Assembly: GCA_937951995.1 (NCBI GenBank)
Contig: CALGAG010000170.1
Coordinates: forward strand, 1 to 55,113
Direction of reading: 5' to 3'
Source of the DNA: an uncultured Bacillota bacterium
GTDB taxonomy: Bacteria > Bacillota > Clostridia > Tissierellales > Tissierellaceae
Length of the DNA: 55,113 bases
The notes beneath the pieces were generated by a model, which saw only the letters and a list, made by a program, of their open reading frames with translations, ran no database searches and was not told the origin of the DNA. The translations under genes were made by a program, and so were the position numbers. Of the stretch, positions 36,590 through 45,223 are shown piece after piece (the first letter of the stretch is position 1; each line of letters opens with the position of its first letter).

Positions 36590-37471
36590 ATGAAGATTAA
36601 GCTAGACCCCTATCGAGTTTTTAATCAGGTGGCTATGGATAAGAGTATTTCAAAAGCTTCAAGAAAGCTATTTATCAGTCAGCCTGCAGTAAGTCAGGTA
36701 ATCTCACAGCTGGAAAGTGATCTAAAGGTCAGGCTTTTTACCAGGACTCCAAAGGGTGTAGTACTTACCAAGGAGGGAGAGCTACTCTTCGAATACGTCA
36801 ATGCTGGGATAAACCTGATTGAAAAAGGGGAAAAAAGACTGAATGACAGTAAAAACCTTTATGAAGGGGAGCTTAGGATTGGAGTCGGAGACACCATTGC
36901 CAGATATTATCTCATAGATTATCTTGAAAGATTCAACAAGTTCTACCCTCAGGTAAAGCTACGAATAATAAACAGAACTACCATGGAGCTTGCAAACTTA
37001 TTGAAATCGGGAGAAATAGATATTGCTGTGCTTAACTTGCCCATTGGAGATAACAGTTTTGAAATAATACCAACCTCCAAAATTCAAGATGTACTTGTGG
37101 CAGGACAAAAGTATTCATACCTTAAGGACAGGGTATTGGATTTGGAGGAACTGGAGAGGGTCCCCTTGGTGATGCTTGACAACAGATCAAAATCCAGGGA
37201 GTATGTTGAAGGTTTCCTAAATACACAAGGTCTTAAGGTATCACCAGAAATTGAGATTGGCTCCCATGACCTGCTTCTTGAACTGGCGAGGATAGGGCTT
37301 GGCTTGGCATTTGTAGTCAAGGAGTATTCAAGCCAGTATATGGAAAATGGGGACGTATTCCAAGTTGAAACAAGTTTTGAAATCCCAGCCAGAAATGTCG
37401 GGATTTGCCACCTTAAGGATGTAAGCATGACGCCTGCTGCTGAAAAGTTTGTGAAGATTCTACTCGGCTGA
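36590..37471 (+). CDS. LysR family transcriptional regulator
   Basis: 293 residues, the standard LysR length. The winged helix is at the N-terminus (VFNQVAMDKSISKASRKL, then ISQPAVSQVISQLE and the wing LFTRTPKGVVLTKEG), followed by the periplasmic-binding-like effector domain from about residue 90 (GELRIGVGDTIARYYL). AAGGAGGAG lies before ATG. It is divergent from the CofE-like gene, with a perfect inverted repeat between the two. The inducer cannot be predicted. Confidence 0.93.
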   Translation: MKIKLDPYRVFNQVAMDKSISKASRKLFISQPAVSQVISQLESDLKVRLFTRTPKGVVLTKEGELLFEYVNAGINLIEKGEKRLNDSKNLYEGELRIGVGDTIARYYLIDYLERFNKFYPQVKLRIINRTTMELANLLKSGEIDIAVLNLPIGDNSFEIIPTSKIQDVLVAGQKYSYLKDRVLDLEELERVPLVMLDNRSKSREYVEGFLNTQGLKVSPEIEIGSHDLLLELARIGLGLAFVVKEYSSQYMENGDVFQVETSFEIPARNVGICHLKDVSMTPAAEKFVKILLG

Positions 37472-37557
37472 ATTATTTGGATTGACAGACATCTATTAAA
37501 TGTGATTGATTGGCTGATATGGGTATAAGTAGTTAAAGATATTTGATGGAGGCTCTC

Positions 37558-40032
37558 ATGAATTATAACTACAATTCTTCAAAAACAGAGACACCAGAAA
37601 ATTTAAAAGAGAGACTGGAGTACTATAACAGTCTCAGGACCAGTATAAGACCCGGTTATGAAAGCCTGAGGCTTATTTTCATTTATGTTATTTTGGGGTC
37701 CTTTTGGATTATTTTCTCAGACAGAATTCTTATGTACATTACAGGAGACCTTGCTCTCTATGGAAGGATGCAGACATTCAAGGGTTGGTTCTACGTCTTT
37801 TTTTCTGGACTTGTATTCTACTTTATTGTAAAGAATAGGATGGAACAGTTCAAGAATGCCACAGACGAGCTATACAAAGGCTACATGAAGCTTGACATGT
37901 CACATGGGGAGCTTCATGAGGCAAAGGATCAGCTTCAGGATAGGTTTGACCAATTGAATTACTATAAGAATGCACTGGAAGAGAGTCAACTGAAATATGA
38001 CCTGTCAATACAGGGAGCAAATGATGGAGTTTGGAGTTGGGATATCAGAAATGACAACTACAACACATCCATAATGACAAAAGTCAATTTTGGGTATAGC
38101 AGGGAAGACCAGGAGTCTACTGATACCATGTCCAAATGGCAGGCCTACGTACATCCGGAGGACTTGCCCAAGGGCAAGAAACGGCTGGAGGAATACATTG
38201 AAAATGGAAACGATGTCTATGAGAACATCTTCAGGGTTAGGACAGCAAATGAAGATTACAGATGGATTTTAAGCAAAGGAAAGGTAATAAGAGGCGAAAA
38301 TGGTGAACCTCTGAGATTGGCAGGTTCTCATACTGATTTGACGGAACAGATGCTCCTAAAGGAGAACCTACACCAGGAAAAGGAGCTTATTGAAAGCATA
38401 TCAAAGGAAGCCCCACTGATGATACTTGTCTGTAACAGGATGGGAATAGTTACAAAGATAAACAGTTTTGGTGAAACTTTGCTTGGATATGAAGAGGATG
38501 AGATATTGGGAAAGGATGCATATGAAATATTAATAGATGAGCATGACAAAAGTGAGTTGGACAGACATCTCGAGAAGGTGTTCCAAGGCAAGGCCATGAC
38601 CAATGTTGAAACAAAGATTGCAACCAAGACAGGTGAGATCAAGACTATTCTTTGGAACAATAGCTTTCTGCATGATATGAAGGGTGAGATTGAAGGCCTG
38701 GTTTTCGTGGGAGTGGATATAAGCAATAGAAAGGAAATGGAAAAGAAGCTGGAAAGGCTAGCTTATTTCGATCCCTTGACCGACCTATACAATAGGGAGA
38801 AATTCAAGGAGGACACATTTAGCCTGATCATCAACAATAAAGGCAAAGACAAATTGTTCGGACTAGTTTATCTTGATGTTGATAACTTTAAGCTGATTAA
38901 TGATACAATGGGACATGCTGTAGGAGACAAGCTACTTAGACATATTGGAGACATGATGATCCATACGGTCGGTAAGGATGATAGAGTATACAGGTTTGGT
39001 GGGGACGAATTTGTAATACTGGTCCACGATGTGCCTGAGGAAAACCTTATTTCGAAAATTGAAGCTTTAATGGATAAGATAAGAATTCCATGGAAGCATA
39101 ATGATCAAACCTTCCATATTTCAGCCAGTGCGGGAGTTGCAATCTACCCTGAACATGGGGAGGATTATGAACAGCTAATGCAAAATGCCGACACTGCCTT
39201 GTCCTTTGCAAAGGACAGAGGTAAGAACACATATGCTCTCTATGACAGGGAAATGAGGGAAAAAGCCTGGAACCATATACAATTGAGCAATGATATCAGG
39301 GAAGCAATACAAAAAAATCAGTTTGAGCTTAACTACCAGCCTCAAATTGACCTGGTCACGGAGAGGATTGTTGGAGTTGAAGCCTTAATAAGATGGAACC
39401 ATCCAGCAAAGGGAAGGATTTCGCCTGTGGATTTCATACCATTTTCTGAGAAGACGGGGCAGATAGAAATGATAGAAGAGTGGGTAATTGATACAGCTTG
39501 CAGTCAAAGCAAGGATTGGAACCAGAAGGACCTCAGGGACTTGTCCATATCAATAAACATCTCAGGGGAAATGCTTGGGAGGAGAGAATGGATAGAAAAG
39601 ATTCAAAGGTATATATCTGATTGTAGCAGCCATGGAAGAATTGTATTTGAGATAACTGAAACTGCCATAATATCAGATTTGGAGGTTAGTCTGGAATCAT
39701 TGAAACAAATTCATGATATGGGAATAAGACTTGCCTTGGACGATTTTGGAACTGGCTTTTCGTCCTTGACATATCTCCAGAAGCTTCCGGTTGACATCAT
39801 CAAGCTGGACAAGGATTTCATCTGGGAAATTGGGAAAGATGAAGGCAAGGAATTCATAATAAAGGCTGTGATCGATCTGGCTCATAACCTTGGAATGACA
39901 GTGGTGGCAGAGGGTGTGGAGACAAGGGAACAACTGGAGTTCCTAAAGGGAGCTGACTGCGATTATGCACAGGGCTACTATTTCTACAAGCCTACAACTG
40001 CTGGAGCTATAGAAGGATTGTTAAGAAACTAG
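37558..40032 (+). CDS. membrane PAS-GGDEF-EAL protein (c-di-GMP turnover)
   Basis: 824 residues from ATG 37558; GGAGG is five bases upstream and the earlier in-frame ATG/TTG codons overlap it. Order: two membrane helices (about 35-58 and 70-90), a coiled coil, PAS 1 (about 150-260), PAS 2 (about 280-400), GGDEF, EAL. The cyclase motif is intact (RFGGDEF), but the residues before it give no RxxD inhibitory site. The phosphodiesterase part keeps EALIRW, NIS, EITET, DDFGTGFSSL, AEGVE and QGYYFYKP, so both activities look possible. A second c-di-GMP gene begins 20 bases later. Confidence 0.92.
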   Translation: MNYNYNSSKTETPENLKERLEYYNSLRTSIRPGYESLRLIFIYVILGSFWIIFSDRILMYITGDLALYGRMQTFKGWFYVFFSGLVFYFIVKNRMEQFKNATDELYKGYMKLDMSHGELHEAKDQLQDRFDQLNYYKNALEESQLKYDLSIQGANDGVWSWDIRNDNYNTSIMTKVNFGYSREDQESTDTMSKWQAYVHPEDLPKGKKRLEEYIENGNDVYENIFRVRTANEDYRWILSKGKVIRGENGEPLRLAGSHTDLTEQMLLKENLHQEKELIESISKEAPLMILVCNRMGIVTKINSFGETLLGYEEDEILGKDAYEILIDEHDKSELDRHLEKVFQGKAMTNVETKIATKTGEIKTILWNNSFLHDMKGEIEGLVFVGVDISNRKEMEKKLERLAYFDPLTDLYNREKFKEDTFSLIINNKGKDKLFGLVYLDVDNFKLINDTMGHAVGDKLLRHIGDMMIHTVGKDDRVYRFGGDEFVILVHDVPEENLISKIEALMDKIRIPWKHNDQTFHISASAGVAIYPEHGEDYEQLMQNADTALSFAKDRGKNTYALYDREMREKAWNHIQLSNDIREAIQKNQFELNYQPQIDLVTERIVGVEALIRWNHPAKGRISPVDFIPFSEKTGQIEMIEEWVIDTACSQSKDWNQKDLRDLSISINISGEMLGRREWIEKIQRYISDCSSHGRIVFEITETAIISDLEVSLESLKQIHDMGIRLALDDFGTGFSSLTYLQKLPVDIIKLDKDFIWEIGKDEGKEFIIKAVIDLAHNLGMTVVAEGVETREQLEFLKGADCDYAQGYYFYKPTTAGAIEGLLRN

Positions 40033-40051
40033 ATACAGGGGATTGAGTCTT

Positions 40052-40135
40052 ATGAAAGAATTCAAAAACAACTCCAAATTCTGGCTTTTGGCCTTGATAA
40101 TTGCTATGCTGTTCTCAATATACTTTATTATTTGA
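40052..40135 (+). pseudogene. detached N-terminal membrane anchor of the diguanylate cyclase gene
   Basis: A 27-codon reading frame: a short basic start (MKEFKNNSKF) and one hydrophobic helix (WLLALIIAMLFSIYFII), then TGA formed at the edge of the inserted element. It is in the same frame as the GGDEF gene at 40274. Together they resemble a normal N-anchored sensor cyclase, so this is best read as the 5' end of an interrupted gene, not a separate peptide. Confidence 0.65.
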
Positions 40136-40261
40136 GGAAATTGCATATTTATATTATTCATTACTTGCCCGCTACATATAGTATGACACAAACAACAAAA
40201 GCGCTATATATAGTTATGTTTTGTCATTTTAGGTTAGAATTTTCAATTATGCAAGATTCTC
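40134..40261. mobile_element. MITE-like 128-bp inverted-repeat insertion
   Basis: Ends are GAGGAAATTGCATA (40134-40147) and TATGCAAGATTCTC (40248-40261), inverted repeats matching at 11 of 14 positions. An inner pair, ATGACACAAAC (40183-40193) and GTTTTGTCAT (40218-40227), continues the imperfect palindrome. ATTT stands on both sides (40130-40133 and 40262-40265), as a target duplication would. It has no ORF and stops in all useful frames. Deleting the element plus one ATTT removes 132 bases (44 codons) and joins the two parts of the cyclase gene without a stop. No transposase or second copy was seen in the window. Confidence 0.6.
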
Positions 40262-40273
40262 ATTTATATACAT

Positions 40274-41509
40274 ATGGTTAATAACCTGAGAGCTATGACA
40301 GTTGAAAACATGCATATGGCTGCCCACTATAAAATGACCATTTTGGAGAGGGATATCAATCAGGCCATGGTTGGAGCAAGAGGGATAAGCACCAGAAGTT
40401 TATTGAAGGAAAGTCTGTATAAGTACTCAAATGGAGAAATGGAGCTGGCTGAACTTAAGGAGATTTCCCAAAACAGATTTACAGATGGCATAGATACCCT
40501 TGAGGGTTTGGAAAGTGCAATCAGGGTCACTGACGGGGAAATCATCGCCTCATATAATGGCGAAATTGATTATGATGAGGAATTAAACAAGATAGAAGAA
40601 ATAACATATAGCATAAGTCCTGGAAGCAGCAAGCTTAAGATTGTTTCTCCAGTTGAAAGTGAAGGAAAGCTTTTAGGTCATGACATTTTCTTGTTTGATT
40701 TGATTCCAACAATTGAAAAGCTGGATATGGAGAATCTTAAGGGGATACTTATCACAGAGGATGAGAGAAAGGCCTTGGTATCCAATTCAGGGTTTTTTGA
40801 GGTGGAAGACAATCATTTGATTGCGGAAGATGAACAATTTATTTATCATATAGAAAGGATTTCAAACACGGACTCATACCTGTATATACCAGCTGATAAA
40901 GGATTAATCTATAAATCAGTTAGCCAGGTGACAAAGGCCAACCTTATAAACTTCATAATAATTGGCCTGACCTTTGTGTTCACATCGACGATAATTACTA
41001 CAAAATTGGCACAGGGTAAGATAGATGAGCTTGAAGTGGGCAGGGATAAGTATAGAAGTCAATATCTAATAGATCCACTTACAGGGGCCTTTACAAGAAG
41101 AGCATTGTCAGAGGGGAGAGAAGAAAAGCTTATCTCAGAGGATTTTAAGGGAATTGCAGTCATGATGGACTTGACGGACTTCAAAAGGATTAATGATAGC
41201 CATGGGCACAAGGAAGGGGATAGGGTTCTTGTGAAATTGGTTGAAATAATGTTCGAATCACTCAGGGAGGATGATCTTGTCATTAGGTATGGAGGGGATG
41301 AGTTCTTGGTATTGCTCCATGATTGCGAAATGGAAGAGGCAAAATCAATAATAAATAGGATCAGACAAAATTTCAAGAAGTCCTCAGAATTCAAGTATAA
41401 CGTCGACTTTGACTATGGTATGGAGATAATAAACAGCTATGGTGAACTCAATGATAGTATTGCAAAGTCCGATGAAAGGATGTATAGAAACAAGGTTAGG
41501 GGTAAGTAG
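40274..41509 (+). CDS. diguanylate cyclase, separated from its N-terminal anchor
   Basis: 411 codons remain open from ATG 40274. Order: an extracytoplasmic sensor region (about 1-215, LERDINQAM near the start, dCache-like), one membrane helix (about 222-243, NLINFIIIGLTFVFTSTII) and a GGDEF domain. The cyclase motif RYGGDEF is intact and the inhibitory site REDD (RxxD) precedes it. No ribosome site lies before ATG 40274. The missing first helix is at 40052-40135, in the same frame. Rejoined, the protein would have 441 residues. As it stands the gene is probably non-functional or poorly expressed. If translated, the sensor could not be placed across the membrane normally. Confidence 0.75.
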   Translation: MVNNLRAMTVENMHMAAHYKMTILERDINQAMVGARGISTRSLLKESLYKYSNGEMELAELKEISQNRFTDGIDTLEGLESAIRVTDGEIIASYNGEIDYDEELNKIEEITYSISPGSSKLKIVSPVESEGKLLGHDIFLFDLIPTIEKLDMENLKGILITEDERKALVSNSGFFEVEDNHLIAEDEQFIYHIERISNTDSYLYIPADKGLIYKSVSQVTKANLINFIIIGLTFVFTSTIITTKLAQGKIDELEVGRDKYRSQYLIDPLTGAFTRRALSEGREEKLISEDFKGIAVMMDLTDFKRINDSHGHKEGDRVLVKLVEIMFESLREDDLVIRYGGDEFLVLLHDCEMEEAKSIINRIRQNFKKSSEFKYNVDFDYGMEIINSYGELNDSIAKSDERMYRNKVRGK

Positions 41510-41540
41510 TCTTTTCAAGGATGGAATCAGGAGGTAAATA

Positions 41541-41783
41541 ATGTCAGATAACTTGGATTTAGTTGTTTTAAGGACAATAGAAAGTGAATTTGAAATGAAC
41601 ATGATAACAGCTATTCTTGAAGATAATGGTATTCCATTTATAGTTAAGAACAAGGGCTCTGGGAGCTATATGAGAATAATAACAGGCAGCTCGCCATTTA
41701 AAACGGACATACTTGTGTCCAGGGATAGCTTTGAAAGGTCCATGGAGCTAATAATACCTATAATTGGGGATGATTATGAGTAA
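41541..41783 (+). CDS. DUF2007-like small protein
   Basis: 80 residues resembling the DUF2007 / 'putative signal-transducing protein' group: a strand LVVLRTIESEFEMNMITAILEDNGIPFIVKN followed by a second strand pair ending IIPIIGDD. That pattern is a small ferredoxin-like fold seen widely as a one-domain protein or fused to other domains; its role is unknown. CAGGAGG is upstream of ATG. It lies 31 bases after the cyclase and 17 before the alcohol dehydrogenase. Confidence 0.75.
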   Translation: MSDNLDLVVLRTIESEFEMNMITAILEDNGIPFIVKNKGSGSYMRIITGSSPFKTDILVSRDSFERSMELIIPIIGDDYE

Positions 41784-41800
41784 GGAATGGGGGAATTTAC

Positions 41801-42958
41801 TTGATTGATAAATTTGATTTTACATTGCCAACCACTATTAGATACGGAGCAGGGTCGCTTAACCTGCTGGGAGAAGAACTGAAAAAGCTTGAAGCAAACA
41901 GGATTATGATAATAACGGATAAGGGAATAGTTAGGTCTGGTTTGTTGGGCAGACTCGAAGGAATTCTTAAATCTGAGGGATACGAATACCTTGTATTCGA
42001 TGAAATTGAAGCAAATCCAAAGGATTACAATGTGGAGGAATGTGCAAAGGCTATTAGGGATAATAAAGTTGATACCCTGGTGGCATTTGGCGGGGGTAGC
42101 CCAATGGATGCTGCAAAAGGAGCCGCTGTGGTTTCCAGGCAGGGAGGAAGAATAAGGGATTACCAGGGCAAGGATAAGATTGGGAAGGATTGCATGCCAT
42201 TAATAACCATACCCACTACATCCGGGACGGGAAGTGAAGTGACCTTCTCTTCTGTTATAACTGACACAGAGAGGAATTTCAAATTCACCGTAAAAAGCCC
42301 TCATATAGCAGCAAAAGTAGCAATTCTTGATCCAGAACTGACTATCAGTGTACCACCTTTGATAACGGCAGCTACGGGAATTGATGCCTTGACACATGCC
42401 ATTGAAGGATACACAGCCAATTGCACAGAGCCCTTGGCTGAAGCTTTTGGTCTCTATGCAGTAGAGTACATAGCCTCCAGCATTTCCAGAGCAGTCAGTG
42501 ATGGAGAAGACTTGGAAGCCAGGGATAAGATGATGATGGGGAGTCTGATGGGTGGTTTGTCATTCAGTCATTCAGATGTAGCATCCGTACACTGTATGGC
42601 GGAAGCCTTGGGCAGTCTTTATGATGCCCCACATGGATTGTGCAATTCCATATTGCTTCCATATGTTATGGAGTACAATCTTCCCGAGTGTGAGCACAAG
42701 TATGCAAGAATTGCCAGAGCCATGGGGATAAGGGATAATGATGACAAAATTGCAGCAGAGAAGGGAATTGAATACATAAGAAACCTTTCGGAGGAAATAG
42801 GACTACCAGGATTGAGCTCCCTGGACATTGACCCCAAGGATTTTGAAAGGCTTGCTGAAATGTCAGTTGAAAATGGATCAAATGCAAGTAATCCAAGAAA
42901 GATGGACAGAAGTACCTACACCCAATTATTTAGGATTGCTTATGAGGACAGGAGATAA
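41801..42958 (+). CDS. iron-containing alcohol dehydrogenase
   Basis: 385 residues from a TTG start at 41801, with GGGGGA six bases upstream. Group III alcohol dehydrogenase: the NAD(P) loop GGGSPMDAAKG is near residue 96 and PTTSGTGSEVT near 137; metal ligands come from DALTHAIEGY near 195, SVHCMAEALG near 262 and DAPHGLCN near 273. It should reduce an aldehyde to an alcohol, or the reverse, with NAD(P)H. Such enzymes include butanol, 1,3-propanediol and lactaldehyde dehydrogenases; the substrate is open. Confidence 0.92.
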   Translation: MIDKFDFTLPTTIRYGAGSLNLLGEELKKLEANRIMIITDKGIVRSGLLGRLEGILKSEGYEYLVFDEIEANPKDYNVEECAKAIRDNKVDTLVAFGGGSPMDAAKGAAVVSRQGGRIRDYQGKDKIGKDCMPLITIPTTSGTGSEVTFSSVITDTERNFKFTVKSPHIAAKVAILDPELTISVPPLITAATGIDALTHAIEGYTANCTEPLAEAFGLYAVEYIASSISRAVSDGEDLEARDKMMMGSLMGGLSFSHSDVASVHCMAEALGSLYDAPHGLCNSILLPYVMEYNLPECEHKYARIARAMGIRDNDDKIAAEKGIEYIRNLSEEIGLPGLSSLDIDPKDFERLAEMSVENGSNASNPRKMDRSTYTQLFRIAYEDRR

Positions 42959-43022
42959 TATTTCCCTAAACTGCAAAATCATCTTAAACCATGAAGTTGC
43001 AGCAAATGAGTCTGGATTGATG

Positions 43023-43050
43023 TTTACAATCATATTTTTTGTAGTATAAT
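43023..43050 (+). promoter_or_regulatory. promoter of trpS
   Basis: TTTACA (43023-43028), 16-base spacer, TATAAT (43045-43050). Transcription should start near 43057, at the T-box. Confidence 0.78.
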
Positions 43051-43056
43051 ATGATA

Positions 43057-43285
43057 TATGGAAGCGGATGGAGATTAGTAGCTGTATAATACCCTTGCAG
43101 AGAGTCGATGTTGGTGAAAATTCGATGGGGATAAGCAGTGAATGGACTCTGGAGCATTGCCTGAAATGAGTAGGGCAAGGGTATCCCCCCTTATAGGGAA
43201 TCAAGCTGGCAGAAATGCAAGAAGAGTGGCAACGCGGAATACCCTTCGTCTCTTTTAAATAGGAGATGAAGGGTTATTATATTTT
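43057..43285 (+). promoter_or_regulatory. T-box leader (tryptophan), with terminator
   Basis: Senses uncharged tRNA-Trp to control trpS. The stem I region has CAGAGAGTCGATG, and the specifier reads TGAA-TGG-ACT with the Trp codon TGG at 43143-43145. The antiterminator core is GTGGCAACGCGG (43226-43237), slightly off the usual ACCGCG. The base after TGG is C, which pairs with the G73 discriminator of tRNA-Trp. The terminator pairs ACCCTTCGTCTC (43241-43252) with GAGATGAAGGGT (43263-43274), followed by a T-rich stretch. Confidence 0.93.
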
Positions 43286-43301
43286 AGGAGGATGATTGTT
43301 T

Positions 43302-44297
43302 ATGGAAAAGAAAATTGTATTCAGTGGTGTTCAACCTTCTGGTGCACTGACAATAGGGAACTATATAGGTGCATTGAGAAATTTCACTGAGTTGCAGGAT
43401 GAATATGACTGTAACTATTGTGTGGTTGATATGCATGCTATCACGGTCCCTCAAGTACCAAAGAATCTCAGAAAAAACACACTGGATGTTTTGGCCATGT
43501 ATCTGGCAAGTGGAATCGATCCCGATAAATCAACATTGTTCATTCAGTCCCACGTTCCAGCCCATGCTGAGCTTTCCTGGGTGCTTAATACAGTAACATA
43601 TATGGGACAATTGAATAGGATGACTCAATTTAAGGAGAAGTCAAGAAAATCTGATGAAAACTTAAATGCTGGATTATTTACCTACCCAGTACTGATGGCT
43701 GCGGATATTCTATTGTATCAGGCTGACTTCGTACCAGTTGGAGAAGACCAGAAGCAGCATCTTGAACTTGCAAGGGATGTAGCAGAGAGATTCAACAACA
43801 AGTATAGTGACACATTTACTGTGCCTGAGCCATTGATAAAGGAATTCGGTGCAAGAATAATGAGCCTCCAGGACCCAACGGCAAAAATGAGCAAGTCTGA
43901 CAACGATGCAAATGCATATGTATTGTTGCAGGATGGCAAGGATCAGATTGCCAAGAAGATCAAACGGGCAGTGACCGATTCTGTTGGAAGTGTTAACTAT
44001 ACGGATGATCAGCCTGGAATAAAGAACTTGATAAACATATATTCAGTGCTTTCAGGAAAGAGTGTTGATGAAATAGTCCAGCTATATGGCGGAAAAGGTT
44101 ACGGCGTTTTCAAGTCTGAGCTTGCGGAGGTAGTGATAGATGCCCTTGATCCAATCCAGACAAGGTATAAGGAATATCTGGATAACAAGGATTTCCTCGA
44201 GAAGGTTTACTCTGAGGGAGCCAACAAGGCTGAGGCAAAAGCAAGAAAAACCTTAAGGAAAGTCTATAAAAAAATCGGATTCATACCAAGAGGATAA
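43302..44297 (+). CDS. trpS: tryptophanyl-tRNA synthetase
   Basis: Charges tRNA-Trp with tryptophan. 331 residues from ATG 43302, with AGGAGG ten bases upstream; the preceding in-frame TTG adds two residues only. The class I signatures are SGVQPSGALTIGNYIGA (HIGH-like TIGN) and AKMSKSDND (KMSKS) near residue 193. A Trp-specific T-box in front agrees with the product. The gene is monocistronic or runs into the fumarase genes, since no terminator is obvious after it. Confidence 0.97.
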   Translation: MEKKIVFSGVQPSGALTIGNYIGALRNFTELQDEYDCNYCVVDMHAITVPQVPKNLRKNTLDVLAMYLASGIDPDKSTLFIQSHVPAHAELSWVLNTVTYMGQLNRMTQFKEKSRKSDENLNAGLFTYPVLMAADILLYQADFVPVGEDQKQHLELARDVAERFNNKYSDTFTVPEPLIKEFGARIMSLQDPTAKMSKSDNDANAYVLLQDGKDQIAKKIKRAVTDSVGSVNYTDDQPGIKNLINIYSVLSGKSVDEIVQLYGGKGYGVFKSELAEVVIDALDPIQTRYKEYLDNKDFLEKVYSEGANKAEAKARKTLRKVYKKIGFIPRG

Positions 44298-44361
44298 TTG
44301 TCCCTCCTTTTAGCATTAGGGCTTACAGGAGAGATGGCTACAGTAGGAAAGGAAGAATTAT

Positions 44362-45207
44362 ATGAGAGTGGTCAATGTATCTGAAATAACAGATGTTGTT
44401 GAAAAACTTTGCATAGAATCAAATTACTATTTACCAGAAGATGTAAGAATAGCTCTTGAAAATGCCCTGGAAGTTGAAGAATCACCTTTGGGAAAGGAAA
44501 TAATCCAGGACATTCTGAAAAACCAGGAAATAGCTAGGACAAAAAATGTCCCCATATGTCAGGACACTGGATTGGCAGTCCTTTTCCTTGAATTGGGACA
44601 GGATGTGAGACTTATTGGTGGAGCATTGGAAGAGGCTATCAATGAAGGTATAAGAAGGGGATATGAAAAGGGATACCTTAGAAAATCAACAGTGGATGAC
44701 CCATTTATGGAAAGAAAGAATCTAGGGGACAACACACCTGCAATAATTCATACAAAGATAGTACCAGGAGACAAGGTAAAGATGATTTTGGCCCCCAAAG
44801 GTGGTGGGAGTGAGAACATGAGTGCCCTTGCCATGCTAAAGCCATCGGATGGAGTTGAAGGGATAAGGAAATTCGTTCTGGACACGGTGGAAAAGGCGGG
44901 ATCAAACCCATGTCCCCCTATAATAGTCGGCGTGGGAATTGGTGGAACCATTGAAAAGACAACCTTAATAGCAAAGCAGTCCCTCCTTAGGAATATTGGA
45001 GAACACAATCCAAATCCTAAGATTGCTGAGCTTGAAAAGGAGCTGCTTGTGCAGGTAAACAACATGGGTATAGGGCCACAGGGCTTTGGTGGAAGAACAA
45101 CAGCGCTGGCGGTCCACATAGAGACCTTTCCAGCTCACATAGCAAGTATGCCAGTGGCCATTAATATTCAATGTCATGCAGCAAGGCACCTGGAAGCAAC
45201 AATATAA
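44362..45207 (+). CDS. class I fumarate hydratase (or tartrate dehydratase), alpha subunit
   Basis: 281 residues. It is the N-terminal domain of the oxygen-sensitive [4Fe-4S] class I hydratases. Cluster cysteines are visible in VPICQDTG (near residue 66), NPCPP and IQCHAARH. The iron-sulfur block is followed by DNTPAIIHTKIVPGD and GGGSENMSALAML. The reaction is reversible hydration of fumarate to malate, or dehydration of L-tartrate. The two are not separable by eye. AAAGGAAG is upstream of ATG. The beta subunit follows. Confidence 0.93.
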   Translation: MRVVNVSEITDVVEKLCIESNYYLPEDVRIALENALEVEESPLGKEIIQDILKNQEIARTKNVPICQDTGLAVLFLELGQDVRLIGGALEEAINEGIRRGYEKGYLRKSTVDDPFMERKNLGDNTPAIIHTKIVPGDKVKMILAPKGGGSENMSALAMLKPSDGVEGIRKFVLDTVEKAGSNPCPPIIVGVGIGGTIEKTTLIAKQSLLRNIGEHNPNPKIAELEKELLVQVNNMGIGPQGFGGRTTALAVHIETFPAHIASMPVAINIQCHAARHLEATI

Positions 45208-45223
45208 ATTGGAGGTAGTTGAT

